DNA of 64,000 nt from Nocardioides campestrisoli (GTDB lineage Bacteria; Actinomycetota; Actinomycetes; Propionibacteriales; Nocardioidaceae): positions 992,001-1,056,000 of the forward strand of contig NZ_CP061768.1 in assembly GCF_013624435.2 (NCBI RefSeq), read 5' to 3'. Positions 54,040 through 62,922 of this stretch are shown piece after piece (positions within the stretch are counted from its first letter, which is position 1; each line of letters begins with the position of its first letter). The notes beneath the pieces were generated by a model. That model ran no database searches, had not been told where the DNA came from, and saw only the letters and a list, made by a program, of their open reading frames with translations. A program made the translations under genes and the position numbers.

Positions 54040-54255
54040 GTGAGGAACCCGTACATCATGGGTGATGGACAACGGTTGTCGACTGGCGCCTGGGCAGGTG
54101 TTCGAGCAGGCGTTGGTGCCACATTCGTCGTTGGTGTCTTGATGGGGTTCGTTGTCTTCGACAACGTGTGGGCGGGAATGGTCGCGGGAGCCATCACCGC
54201 CGGTTTGATGGCCCTGATCATCTACGGGCTTATGGGCATAGGCCGACACCGCTGA
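54040..54255 (+). CDS. Small membrane protein (71 aa or 65 aa)
   Basis: The product has two hydrophobic segments, GVGATFVVGVLMGFVVFD and GMVAGAITAGLMALIIYGLM, joined by a short NVWA turn, so it is a helical hairpin in the membrane. GTG 54040 or ATG 54058 can start it. There is no family call. Such small hairpin proteins are common as holin-like toxins or in mobile cassettes. It is the only gene in its motif interval. Confidence 0.55.
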   Translation: MRNPYIMGDGQRLSTGAWAGVRAGVGATFVVGVLMGFVVFDNVWAGMVAGAITAGLMALIIYGLMGIGRHR

Positions 54256-54370
54256 CCTGGACGTGCACTGGAAACGGTCGGTTCTGATTTGCGCACGGAC
54301 CGTGGCAGACGAGTGCGTTGCTCATGTCAAGATGCGTACGTTTCTGACTCCATGCGCCTGTGTCTGGCAC

Positions 54371-54385
54371 GCGGGGAATGACGCG
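54371..54385 (+). repeat. Cassette-boundary motif, degenerate copy
   Basis: GCGGGGAATGACGCG. GTACGTTTC and TGCGCC lie upstream (54335-54355), and the same two elements lie upstream of the copy at 56143. Confidence 0.45.
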
Positions 54386-54501
54386 GGCACTCCAGCGGTG
54401 CCGCGGACTCTGTCGTCCCGCCCTTCTCTCATCGGCTAGCAACCGTGACACGTGCACTAGCTCCGTCGACGAGGCTCGCCTCGGCGAGTTCGGTGCGTCG
54501 G

Positions 54502-55008
54502 TCAGCTTGAATTGGAGTTTGTCTCAGGCCAGAGCGTGGCGACTGTCGCGAAGACACGGGCGATGACGGGCGCTGCCATTCCCAATGTCCAGACCTGCTG
54601 CACCCGCGCATGACTGAACCCATTACGTAGCCGACGAGCGCCCTCGTCGAGAGACTCGAATGCCGTCGCGTCGAGCAGTCCTTGTCTGTGAGCTCGAATG
54701 ATGAGGTCCCCAAGCGCGTCTTTCGGACGGCTAAGGCGATGCGCGAGCGCGGCCTCGAGTGCGATAAACGCCTGCTGTACCGCGACGGTTGCGAACTCGT
54801 ACACGTAGAAGCCGTGGCAGTACAGCGATCGAGTGACAGACAGGAGGCCTGCGACTTCCGTCGGCGTCTGCGAGGTCACCACCCACGTGTCCGTAAGAGA
54901 CGCGAACCGCTCAGGTGTCATCGAGATCGGCTGGCCCGCCGACTCGAACCCAGCGATCATCAGCGCGACGCGCGGGTCAACAGGAACCGGAAACGTCTGG
55001 GATCTCAC
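54502..55008 (-). CDS. HEPN-like protein (168 aa)
   Basis: The 168-residue protein is mainly helical. YVYEFATVAVQQAFIALEAA then LGDLIIRAHRQGLLD precede ARRLRNGFSHARVQQVW near residue 130. The RN-GF-SH segment is an R-x4-H motif, the RNase signature of HEPN domains, in the expected context of a helix pair. HEPN proteins are often toxins, anti-phage effectors or RNA-processing enzymes. There is no visible partner antitoxin in its motif interval. The call rests on motif and helix pattern only. GTG 55008 is the start. Confidence 0.55.
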   Translation of the reverse strand: MRSQTFPVPVDPRVALMIAGFESAGQPISMTPERFASLTDTWVVTSQTPTEVAGLLSVTRSLYCHGFYVYEFATVAVQQAFIALEAALAHRLSRPKDALGDLIIRAHRQGLLDATAFESLDEGARRLRNGFSHARVQQVWTLGMAAPVIARVFATVATLWPETNSNSS

Positions 55009-55129
55009 GTTGCGAACCTAGACCTCGTCACCGACATCGCGACGCCGCCGACGGACCCGGGTCACTCGTCGCCGCCCGGCACGGATCGACAAATTCCACT
55101 GCTGGTGAGCGCGGGATCCGGCGACGTCA

Positions 55130-55141
55130 GCGGATAGACGC
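55130..55141 (+). repeat. Cassette-boundary motif, degenerate copy
   Basis: GCGGATAGACGC, shorter than the exact copies but in the same orientation and gene-boundary position. Confidence 0.4.
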
Positions 55142-55195
55142 GGTCCTGGGCGCATGTGAAGTTGGAATGTCGGTGGCCTGCGAGATCGTCATCCC

Positions 55196-55699
55196 ATGAA
55201 CGAATGGTTGGAGCCCATCAGCGCTGCAGGAACCCTCGTGGCAATCGGAACGTCGCTGTTCCTCCTCGCTCAGGGCCAGCGCGATCGCCGCGAAGCGGCG
55301 AATGATCGAAGGCGCGAGCAAGCGTCGCGCGTGACGTGTTGGGCGGAATGGAAGTCAGATTGGGACGGCGCGACCTTCGCTCAGCCCTCTTGTCCATCGA
55401 TCCGAGTCAGGAACGCGTCGGATGCTGCCGTGTATGAGGTCTTCGTCGACTTCGTCAGCCCCGCCGACGGGAACACGATTCGGGCTGACATTGGTGCGGT
55501 CGGACCGGGGGCCACGGCGGAGTGGATTTTTGTCGAGCCGTTTAGCACCAATGACTGGGTCCCCGACGCGCTTCTCCCGAAGGTCTACTTCCGAGATGCA
55601 AGTGGTCAGACATGGAAGCGCACAGCTCGCGGGATGCTCGTTGTGGATCCCGGGCCGGGGTCCGACGGTCCCGTGAGGCAGCTTCCCCGACAGGGATAG
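55196..55699 (+). CDS. Membrane-anchored beta-domain protein of unknown function (167 aa)
   Basis: The protein has one membrane segment near the start (ISAAGTLVAIGTSLFLLAQG), a charged basic helix (RDRREAANDRRREQASR), then a beta-sandwich-like domain: CPSIRVRNASDAAVYEVFVD, IGAVGPGATAEWIFVEPF and VYFRDASGQTWKRTARG. I recall similar actinobacterial hypotheticals. Its TAG stop is immediately followed by exact motif copy 3. Confidence 0.6.
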   Translation: MNEWLEPISAAGTLVAIGTSLFLLAQGQRDRREAANDRRREQASRVTCWAEWKSDWDGATFAQPSCPSIRVRNASDAAVYEVFVDFVSPADGNTIRADIGAVGPGATAEWIFVEPFSTNDWVPDALLPKVYFRDASGQTWKRTARGMLVVDPGPGSDGPVRQLPRQG

Positions 55700-55717
55700 G
55701 CGGCGGTAAGACGCACT
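55700..55717 (+). repeat. Cassette-boundary motif, exact copy 3
   Basis: GCGGCGGTAAGACGCACT, directly after the TAG of the preceding gene, with CCGACAG 7-13 bases upstream. Confidence 0.85.
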
Positions 55718-55742
55718 CTTCACGGTATGAGCGGGCGTTTCG

Positions 55743-56108
55743 TCAGTCCACCGACTCGAAGTGAAAGTACCCGACGGACTGCGGGCCCTCGGTCACCACA
55801 ATCACGTCCCCCGCCACCATCTGGTGGGGGTACCGGAAATTTCCGACGACCCATCCCGCGTCTGCGGGTGAGCGCCAAGCGCCCGGCTCCATCGGTCGAA
55901 CGACAAGCGAGGCGAGACCCGTCATGACGGTGAGGGGCGGGACAAAGCCAGTAGCGGCGTAGTCGCGGTCACCTGTCGGCACGGGAGGGCCAGTGCGTCG
56001 CCCGCCCTGCTCCTCGGTCAGCCAGACCACCGTCCCGTGGAACCGCAGCGGGTCATAGGGATGCACAGCGGCAGTCTCTCCTACATCTGGGCTCGACCGC
56101 CCGCTCAT
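55743..56108 (-). CDS. Soluble protein of unknown function (121 aa)
   Basis: The 121-residue protein begins SGRSSPDVGETAAVHPYDPL and is beta-rich: GTVVWLTEEQGGRRTGPP, VMTGLASLVVRPMEPGAWRS, MVAGDVIVVTEGPQSVGYFH. I do not recognise the family. ATG 56108 is preferred; the frame is open 17 codons further upstream into the next motif. It is the only gene in its interval. Confidence 0.6.
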   Translation of the reverse strand: MSGRSSPDVGETAAVHPYDPLRFHGTVVWLTEEQGGRRTGPPVPTGDRDYAATGFVPPLTVMTGLASLVVRPMEPGAWRSPADAGWVVGNFRYPHQMVAGDVIVVTEGPQSVGYFHFESVD

Positions 56109-56142
56109 CGGCAGTTGAGTACGTTTCGAGGTGCGCCGGCAA

Positions 56143-56159
56143 GCGGGGGAAGGACGCAC
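56143..56159 (+). repeat. Cassette-boundary motif, degenerate copy
   Basis: GCGGGGGAAGGACGCAC, with GAGTACGTTTC and TGCGCC upstream (56117-56137) as at 54371; GAGTAC also precedes the copy at 63970. Confidence 0.5.
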
Positions 56160-56317
56160 GGCTTCCGTGACGGCGTTGCCGGTCTCGACTCTGGGGTGTA
56201 CGGAGCCGAGCCGAACTGTCGGTGGGTGTCGTCACGATTGTGACGAGGTCAGACGAGGGCGGACCCGCCGATGTCTGAGATACCCGCTCAAGCTCGGACA
56301 TCTGAAATGAGGAAGTG

Positions 56318-56683
56318 ATGGATCCAGGAACTCGTAGGTCGGTGGCCTACGTTGCCGCGCGCATCATTACGGAGAAGGCGTCAGGCAGCGTGTACGACTA
56401 CAGCGCGGGCGGACACACATCCATGAGCGCCACAATCACAGCCTCCGACGTGCGCGCGTACGACTACGGCCGCAGCGCGCACTTCTCGGGGCGTCTCCAG
56501 GGCACCCAATACAGCCTGTACGACTACGGGGAAGGAGCGCACGTGAGCCTTGAGATTGAGGGGGCCAAGTTCTCTGGGTATGACTACGGGGCCGGCTGTC
56601 ACTTCAATGGCACGGTGAAGTCCAATGGCTCGGTTTCACTTTACGACTACGGCGCCGGAGGCTACTTCTCGTTCAGCATCTGA
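56318..56683 (+). CDS. YDY-repeat protein (121 aa)
   Basis: After a 25-residue start, the protein contains five copies of a pattern YDY-x-x-G-x-H/Y: VYDYSAGGHTSMSATI, AYDYGRSAHFSGRLQG, LYDYGEGAHVSLEIEG, GYDYGAGCHFNGTVKS and LYDYGAGGYFSFSI. The repeats are 21-27 residues apart, as for a small beta-solenoid. There is no signal peptide. The Tyr-Asp-Tyr clusters on one face could bind a ligand or metal. I know no such family. ATG 56318 has GAGGAAG at good spacing; a GTG lies one codon upstream. Confidence 0.7.
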   Translation: MDPGTRRSVAYVAARIITEKASGSVYDYSAGGHTSMSATITASDVRAYDYGRSAHFSGRLQGTQYSLYDYGEGAHVSLEIEGAKFSGYDYGAGCHFNGTVKSNGSVSLYDYGAGGYFSFSI

Positions 56684-56724
56684 CCCGACAACGCCCGGCG
56701 CACCCGCGCCTCCCGACGCGACTC

Positions 56725-56740
56725 GCGGGGGATAGACGCA
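56725..56740 (+). repeat. Cassette-boundary motif, degenerate copy
   Basis: GCGGGGGATAGACGCA, between the YDY-repeat gene and the end of the PIN-like gene. Confidence 0.5.
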
Positions 56741-56785
56741 GTCGTCCCCCGGCGCCTTCGGGCTAACGACTGCGGGCGACGGGCC

Positions 56786-57841
56786 CTACATCGATTGCCA
56801 GTCGACCTCGGTCGAAAGGACGGTCGCAAACTCAACGTCTTCCAGCAATCCGTCGAAGTCGAACGACTCGTCGTCCAGGGATGCCTGCAAGGTTCCACGA
56901 ATGCGAGCGGGGTATGTGCGTGCGGCGTACTCGACATGGTGGCCGGATGCATCTTGCCGGGCGTACTGCTCTTCGACGTCCACCTGCAGCTCGACACGAG
57001 CGCTCAAACTTTCGGACCAACGATCATGTTCGACATCACCCAAGATCTCCGCGGCTTGGACATTGCTGACTGTGACATCCTGTTGCTCCCACGCCTCATA
57101 GCCGTCGTCCGGCAGATTCGGTAGATCCCACCAATTCCGAGAGCCAAGATCCGCGAGCGACTCGAGATCCTCGCCGGGAGTGCCAGTGCTCCGCCCGTGT
57201 GACGAGATAACGAAATGGTCCTGAACCCAGTCCCTGAAGAGCGAAAGCCACGGTTCGGTTGCGGTCTCCGATTCGTCGAGGAGGTGCCTGAGTTCACCGA
57301 GATTCTTCGCATGCCTCGGAACCTCGACGCCGACGTCCGCGCAAGTCTGTTCGAGTGCGTGGCTGTCCGCAGTCACAACGATCAGGCCGTCGCTGTCACC
57401 GCCGTTATAGGCGACCACGGAACGCACCCAAGCGCTGTCGGCGGCCCCCGTCTTGACGCCCGACTTACGCTGGCCCGCGCCTCGAAGAAGAACCTGATCT
57501 AGCAGTGCGTCTCTCGCATCGGCGCCTTCGAGAGGAACGATGACAGCCCCCGCGCCCTCTATGGCCGATGAGAGGTCGTCGGTGTCGATAGCCGACATCG
57601 GGCCGGCTGCCTCGATGCCCCACTTCTCCATAGCGCGGCGATGTGCGTCGTACGCGTTCATCGCCTTCTCATGAGCTTCGACCGCATGTTGGGCCAGTTC
57701 ATGGACGACGATCTCGGAGAGCCATAGCTCTGCCTCATGCTGCGAGCACGCGTCAACCCATTGTTCGATCGTCTTCACGTTGGGTTGGGCGCTCCTGCCG
57801 AACACATTCGAGTCCAACACGATGGCGCGGATCTGGGGCAC
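56786..57841 (-). CDS. PIN-domain protein (DUF4935-like) with C-terminal extension
   Basis: The 351-residue protein starts IRAIVLDSNVFGRSAQPNVK (first PIN Asp in LDSN). It has ELWLSEIVVHELAQHAVEAH near residue 40 with the conserved Glu, and DSDGLIVVTADSHALEQTCA near 165 with the last Asp residues. This fits a PIN-fold RNase of the DUF4935 type. The C-terminal 150 residues are acidic and unknown. GTG 57841 starts just before the domain. No antitoxin gene is adjacent, unlike VapBC. Confidence 0.7.
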   Translation of the reverse strand: MPQIRAIVLDSNVFGRSAQPNVKTIEQWVDACSQHEAELWLSEIVVHELAQHAVEAHEKAMNAYDAHRRAMEKWGIEAAGPMSAIDTDDLSSAIEGAGAVIVPLEGADARDALLDQVLLRGAGQRKSGVKTGAADSAWVRSVVAYNGGDSDGLIVVTADSHALEQTCADVGVEVPRHAKNLGELRHLLDESETATEPWLSLFRDWVQDHFVISSHGRSTGTPGEDLESLADLGSRNWWDLPNLPDDGYEAWEQQDVTVSNVQAAEILGDVEHDRWSESLSARVELQVDVEEQYARQDASGHHVEYAARTYPARIRGTLQASLDDESFDFDGLLEDVEFATVLSTEVDWQSM

Positions 57842-58036
57842 CCCATGAGTATCCGACACCAGGGCTGGTCGAGAGGCCCGATCCGGACACTGTAGGAGGG
57901 TTTCTGCGAGATGGTGCTCCGAGAATACGCTGGCGTGAGAAGCAGATGCGCGGCCTGATGGTGAACACACTTGGGCGCCCCGTGCATGTCCGCCACAGCC
58001 GAGCTCGAGCTTGGACCAACGAGCGTGACGGCTCCC

Positions 58037-58051
58037 GCGACGGTGTGACGC
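58037..58051 (+). repeat. Cassette-boundary motif, weak copy next to the IS481 insertion
   Basis: GCGACGGTGTGACGC resembles the other copies only in its second half. It lies six bases before the target duplication of the IS481-type element. Confidence 0.3.
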
Positions 58052-58062
58052 GGTCTGCTAGC

Positions 58063-59180
58063 TGTGATGCCCAGGCACGTTGGTCGAGATCGTGCGACGA
58101 CACGATCTGATCTGTAGATGAACGAAGGCCTCCCCGGTGTGGAGTGGAGCTATCTAGGAACCGCTCCGCACCGAAGGAGACCTTCGTGGCCCACGCTACC
58201 CACTCCAACGCAGCACTGACCCCACGCGCCCGACTCCGACTCGCCCGCCTGATCGTCGACCACGGCTGGCCACCGGCTCGCGCGGCCGAGCGTTACGACG
58301 TCTCGTGGCGCACCGCGAAGAAGTGGGCCGAGCGCTACCGCACCGAGGGCCCGGCCGGGATGGTCGACCGGTCCTCGGCACCACACCATCAGCCGCGCCG
58401 AACACCGGCACCGATGGTGCGCAAGATCGTGCACCTGCGCTGGAAACAGCGACTCGGCCCGGTCGAGATCGCCGACCGACTCAACATGGCGTCCTCGACC
58501 GTGCACGCGGTCCTGGTCCGCTGCCGTCTCAACCGGCTGACCCACCTCGATCGCGCGACCGGGGAGCCGATCCGCCGCTACGAGCACCAGCGGCCCGGCG
58601 ACCTGCTCCACGTCGACGTCAAGAAGCTCGGCAAGGTCCCCGACGGCGGCGGCTGGCGCTACGTCGGGCGGCAGCAAGGCGAGAAGAACCGCGCCGCGAC
58701 ACCGGACAAACCCCGCAACAAGTACCGCGGCCCGCTCATCGGTACCTGCTACCTGCACACCGTCATCGACGACCACTCCCGCGTCGTACGTCGAGGCCCA
58801 CGACGACGAGACCAAGGAGACCGCCGCCGCGGTCCTCAAGAACGCGGTCGCGTGGTTCGCCGAACGCGGGGTCACCGTGCAGCGAGTGCTCAGCGACAAC
58901 GGCAGCTGCTACAAATCGAACCTCTGGCGCGAGACCTGCGCCGACCTCGGCATCACGCCGAAGAAGACCCGCCCCTACCGACCCCAGACCAACGGCAAGA
59001 TCGAACGCTTCCACCGCACCCTGGCCGAGGGCTGGGCGTTCAAGAAGTTCTACAACTCCGAGTCCGCCCGACTCGCCGCTCTGCCAGCATGGGTCCACCA
59101 GTACAACCACCACCGGCCCCACTCGGCCATCGGGAAGACCTCACCCATCACCAGGTTGAACAACCTGGCTGGGCATCACA
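58063..59180 (+). mobile_element. IS481-family insertion sequence, 1118 bp
   Basis: The ends are TGTGATGCCCAG and its reverse complement, with imperfect similarity continuing to about 30 bp. The element is flanked by GCTAGC on both sides (58057-58062 and 59181-59186), a 6-bp target duplication of the NCTAGN type known for IS481. It carries one transposase gene, which is frameshifted. About 200 bp between the PIN gene start and the element hold only the weak motif copy. Confidence 0.92.
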
Positions 59181-59185
59181 GCTAG
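58186..59185 (+). pseudogene. IS481-family transposase, frameshifted
   Basis: From GTG 58186 (GAAGGAGA upstream) the frame encodes the HTH part (LARLIVDHGWPPARAAERYD) and the first catalytic Asp in DLLHVDVKKLGKVPDG, then reaches IDDHSRVV. There (about 58785-58788) two bases appear to be missing. The homologous continuation YVEAHDDETKETAAAVLKNA, RVLSDNGSCYKSNLWRETCA (second Asp) and NGKIERFHRTLAEGW (Glu) lies in the next frame. The DDE protein is therefore broken unless ribosomes shift. Its TAG stop lies in the right target duplication. Confidence 0.88.
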
Positions 59186-59442
59186 CGGGGCGTCGACCGT
59201 GGCGTCACAGACAGCCAGTCTCACTTGCCTCTGTCCTCAGCGAGAGCCTGACTGACGTGGCACCCGAGCAGTGAGGCGGGAGCACTCCGTGGCCGTCGAG
59301 GATGGGGAGAAGGAGCAAGGGACCCCGCTCGCGGCGAAGTGGGGCAACCCCCATGAGTTGTGAGCGGCGCGCTGTCAGAATGGGTTGGAGTGGCCAACGC
59401 TCGGCGCCCGTCCAGCGTCCAATCGTCAGTACGGAGGTCCGA

Positions 59443-60411
59443 GTGTCATACAGCGCCCTGGTTACGCAGATCCTCCTGTCTTCTCCGAGCGATCTCGACA
59501 GAAATCACCGTCAGATCATCCTGGACCAAACCCGCTCGTGGAACGCCGACCACGGCCGAATCTACGGGGTGCACTTCAGCGTTGTGGACTGGAAAGACAA
59601 TGCCGCTGCCAGCGTCGGCGACTATGCACAGGCCGTCCTGAACGCGCAGATCGTCGACGAGTCTGACGCCGGTTTGGTGGTTTTCAGCGACCGGATGGGA
59701 ACGCCGACCCGCGACTTCCCGTCGGGGACGGCAGAAGAGATCGACCTTCTGCTTGGTTTGGGGCGTGACGTCGCCGTGCTGCGGAACGAGTGCCCGCGCC
59801 CCCCCATAACAACTCCTGCTGGTCTGACTCAGAAACAGGCCCTAGACCAGTACATCGGGAGCTTGTACTCGAAAGCACTCGTTAAGTCGTACGCGACTCC
59901 TGACGAGCTGCGACGTGAGATCGATTTGGTCCTGACCTTCCTCGCGAGGAAGCAAAGGAGGGAAGCTGACGCCGGCCTTACTGCACCTGTTGATGATCGC
60001 GACGTCGCGCCGCGCAAGCCGGAGACACTGGCGAATGTCACCGCGAATAACGGGGGGGACGTGCTCGAACGAGGGCTATGGCCCCGCGTTGAGGTCTCGG
60101 AATCGTCCGTGACTGACAAACGAGGGAGGCCGCGCAGACGACGCCGCTGGCGTCTGGTCATAGAAAGTACGTTGCCGACGCCCGTCTCGGACATATCGCT
60201 GCGGTTCGAAGACGGAGCGGGCGCCGTCGTCGACGACTTCGACCTCGGCAGGACTGCAAGCCAGCACATCGAACTGCTTCCTCCGCGTGGCTCGGTTTCC
60301 TTTCCGCTGATTCAGGCGCTCGGCTCCCGAACGCAGGCAATGTGCGTGGTCACGTGGCACGACGTAGAGGGCGTCGAACATGAGACACGCGCGAGCGTAC
60401 GTACGGGGTAG
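59443..60411 (+). CDS. DUF4062-like protein with C-terminal beta domain
   Basis: The 322-residue protein opens with ALVTQILLSSPSDLDRNHRQ, the SSPSDL signature of DUF4062. It continues with VHFSVVDWKDNAAASVGDYA, DAGLVVFSDRMGTPTRDFPS and GTAEEIDLLLGLGRDVAVLR, a nucleotide- or NAD-binding-like alpha/beta fold. DUF4062 usually sits before STAND ATPases in signalling or anti-phage proteins; here no ATPase follows. A linker with KQRREADAG leads to a beta domain (RWRLVIESTLPTPVSDISLR). GTG 59443 has GGAGG at ideal spacing. Confidence 0.7.
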   Translation: MSYSALVTQILLSSPSDLDRNHRQIILDQTRSWNADHGRIYGVHFSVVDWKDNAAASVGDYAQAVLNAQIVDESDAGLVVFSDRMGTPTRDFPSGTAEEIDLLLGLGRDVAVLRNECPRPPITTPAGLTQKQALDQYIGSLYSKALVKSYATPDELRREIDLVLTFLARKQRREADAGLTAPVDDRDVAPRKPETLANVTANNGGDVLERGLWPRVEVSESSVTDKRGRPRRRRRWRLVIESTLPTPVSDISLRFEDGAGAVVDDFDLGRTASQHIELLPPRGSVSFPLIQALGSRTQAMCVVTWHDVEGVEHETRASVRTG

Positions 60412-61668
60412 AACGGCCGCTTTGGTCTGCTCAAGTCACGACGACTGAGGCAGCTGAACGACGGTTGGAGTGGCGCGACGTCAGGGCGGCGGCGAGCGAC
60501 GGTGTGAGCTCTTCCCGGGCGGGGTGGCACGAGCACTCAAGCTCAAGTCGGGCAGAAGCAACCTTGGTCTCATGCAGCGCGCGTGTGATGCTGCCTGCTC
60601 AATTGGAACGAGTCTCGAAAAGTTCCTGCAACTCTGTCTCGTCGAGCTCGTGTGCTTTCCGGGCGTGGAGCGCGACGTCGGCCTTCAACGTGTTGCCGCG
60701 CAGGGAAGCTCGGCAATAGACCTGCCTGCCTTCTGCCTCGGCTCTCCGAACGAGCGGCATGAAGTTTGCGGTCTGCGTCGGCGACAGGACACCGACCTGT
60801 TGTCCGTCGATGTCGACCGCTACAACCTCTACGGACGAGCGTGGCCGCTTCTCGATGACGGATCGAAGGGACGCTGCGACCACTGTGTCGCTGCCATACC
60901 TGTCGAGGAGGTCGATCAGGTGCTCCATGAACTGTTCTTCCTTGGTGACCTGAATCGTTGAGCCGGGAGGGAGGCTGACGCAGTCACGCCCGAACGGGTT
61001 CGGGCACTGGAGATGCTCCGGCAGGGGCAACGACAGGGTGACCCGCGCCCAGGTGTCGTCCGCTGACGCCCTGAGCCACTGTCGTGAGGCCACGACAAGC
61101 TCGCCGCCGGGCAATCCCACGATGTGCCGGTGGTACCTCTTGGCATCCGGGCGCTCCATGTACCCAACGTGGAGGCCATCGACGAACACTGCGACGGCCT
61201 GGGCATCGTGCGGGTTGGCGGCATCGGGAACGAGGACGGCCGGTAGCCGGATCTCGGTGCCGGACTCCGACACCTTCGCGTGGCGGGCGAATAAGGCGCG
61301 AAGGTTCTCGGCTCGGTACCACTCGCCCGCCACTTCCAGTTGCTGCGTCCGCGGTGACCATGCTTCCCTGCCGCGGCCGACAGGGGATGGAGGCAGATGG
61401 TCTGCGGACGCGTTTCGCTCAACTCGACGAAGTTCTGGCGCGACAGATCGAGGACTGAGATCACGCTGAACAGACCTGTCAATCTCATCGCGGAACTGTG
61501 ACTCGATCTCGAACAGGCTCGTTCCCTTCGAGGCAGACGACGATCGATTCGCGGCGCGTGACCCGCGCCTCGGCTCTGTGCGATCTCGGCTACTGCGCGT
61601 CGCCCATGTCGACGCTCCTCGAAATCTAGGCCAGTAGCGCTCTCCGAAAAGTAGGCCACCCGACCACG

Positions 61669-62922
61669 ATGGATTGGGTGATGACAGTGGAGGACTGGGC
61701 TGAGATCCGGCGTCTGCATGCGCAGGAGCAGATGTCGATCCGGGCGATAGCCAGGCATCTGGGGATCGCCCGGGACACGGTCACGAGGGCGGTGAACTCC
61801 CCTGCCCCGCCGCGGTACGTCCGACCGAAGGCGCCCTCGGTGTTCGACGTCTACGAGCCGCGGGTGCGGGAACTGTTGAAGGAGTTCCCGACGATGCCGG
61901 CCTCAGTGCTGGCCGAACGGGTGGGCTGGCAAGGGTCGACGTCGTGGTTCCGCAAACAGGTCGCGGTGCTGCGGGTCGACTACGCACCCCGCGACCCTGC
62001 GGACCGGTTGGAGTACCGGCCCGGCGATCAGGCCCAGTGCGACCTGTGGTTCCCACCGGTCATGATCCCGCTGGGTCCAGGACAATCTGGTGCCCCGCCG
62101 GTGCTGGTGATCGTGTCCTCGTATTCCCGGTTCATCACCGCGACCATGCTGCCCTCGCGTACGACCGGTGACCTGCTGGCCGGCATGTGGGAGCTGTTGT
62201 TGACCCAGCTCGGTGCGGTGCCGCACAGGTTGATCTGGGACAACGAGGCAGGCATCGGGCGCCGGAACCGCTACGCCGAAGGGGTGGCCGGGTTCTGCGG
62301 CACCCTGGCCACCCGGATCGTGCAGCTCAAACCGTTCGACCCTGAGTCCAAGGGGATCGTGGAACGCGCCAATCGCTACCTGGAAACCTCGTTCCTGCCC
62401 GGGCGGACCTTCACCAGCCCCGCGGACTTCAACACCCAACTCACCGCCTGGCTCCCGGTCGCCAACGCCCGCACCGTGCGGCGACTCGGGGGCCGCCCCG
62501 CCGAGCTGGCAGCGATCGACCGGGCCGCGATGCTGGCTCTGCCCCCGATGCCACCCGCGACCGGGTTCCACACCCGGGTCCGGCTGCCACGCGACTACTA
62601 CGTCCGGGTCGCCGGCAACGACTACTCCGTCGACCCGACCGTGATCGGACGGATGGTCGAGGTCCATGCCGACCTGTCCACCGTGCAGGTCACCTGCCAG
62701 GACCAGGTCGTGGCCAACCATGCCCGCAGCTGGGGCACTGCCGCGACCATCACCGACCCGGCCCACGTGGACACCGCTCGACGGATGCGTGAGGACTACG
62801 GGCGTCCGGCGGCACCGACCGGTAGTGACCTGCTGCGCGACCTGGCCGACTACGACACCGCCTTCGGTGTCGACCTGCCCGACCAGGGCGGACTGGACGA
62901 CACCAACGGCGAGGTGGCCTGA
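61669..62922 (+). CDS. istA: IS21-family transposase IstA
   Basis: The 417-residue protein has an N-terminal HTH (EQMSIRAIARHLGIARDTVT), a DDE catalytic core (QCDLWFPPVMIPLG with the first Asp, LIWDNEAGIGRRN with the second, KGIVERANRYLETSF with the Glu) and a C-terminal beta domain (YVRVAGNDYSVDPTVIGRMV). ATG 61669 or 61681 could start it. Its stop overlaps the istB start (TGATG), so the two are coupled. Confidence 0.95.
   Translation: MDWVMTVEDWAEIRRLHAQEQMSIRAIARHLGIARDTVTRAVNSPAPPRYVRPKAPSVFDVYEPRVRELLKEFPTMPASVLAERVGWQGSTSWFRKQVAVLRVDYAPRDPADRLEYRPGDQAQCDLWFPPVMIPLGPGQSGAPPVLVIVSSYSRFITATMLPSRTTGDLLAGMWELLLTQLGAVPHRLIWDNEAGIGRRNRYAEGVAGFCGTLATRIVQLKPFDPESKGIVERANRYLETSFLPGRTFTSPADFNTQLTAWLPVANARTVRRLGGRPAELAAIDRAAMLALPPMPPATGFHTRVRLPRDYYVRVAGNDYSVDPTVIGRMVEVHADLSTVQVTCQDQVVANHARSWGTAATITDPAHVDTARRMREDYGRPAAPTGSDLLRDLADYDTAFGVDLPDQGGLDDTNGEVA

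Noticed and set aside
56318..56683. CRISPR array
   Set aside because: The repeats are protein-level YDY units inside a coding frame with variable spacing; the DNA repeats are not conserved direct repeats with unique spacers. No cas gene is seen anywhere.
56786..57841. VapBC toxin-antitoxin pair
   Set aside because: The PIN protein is 351 residues long and has no small antitoxin gene directly beside it, unlike VapC (about 130 residues).
60470..60512. Additional boundary motif between the DUF4062-like and HIRAN genes
   Set aside because: GGCGGCGGCGAGCGACGG resembles the motif only loosely and could be chance in GC-rich DNA, so it is not listed as a copy.
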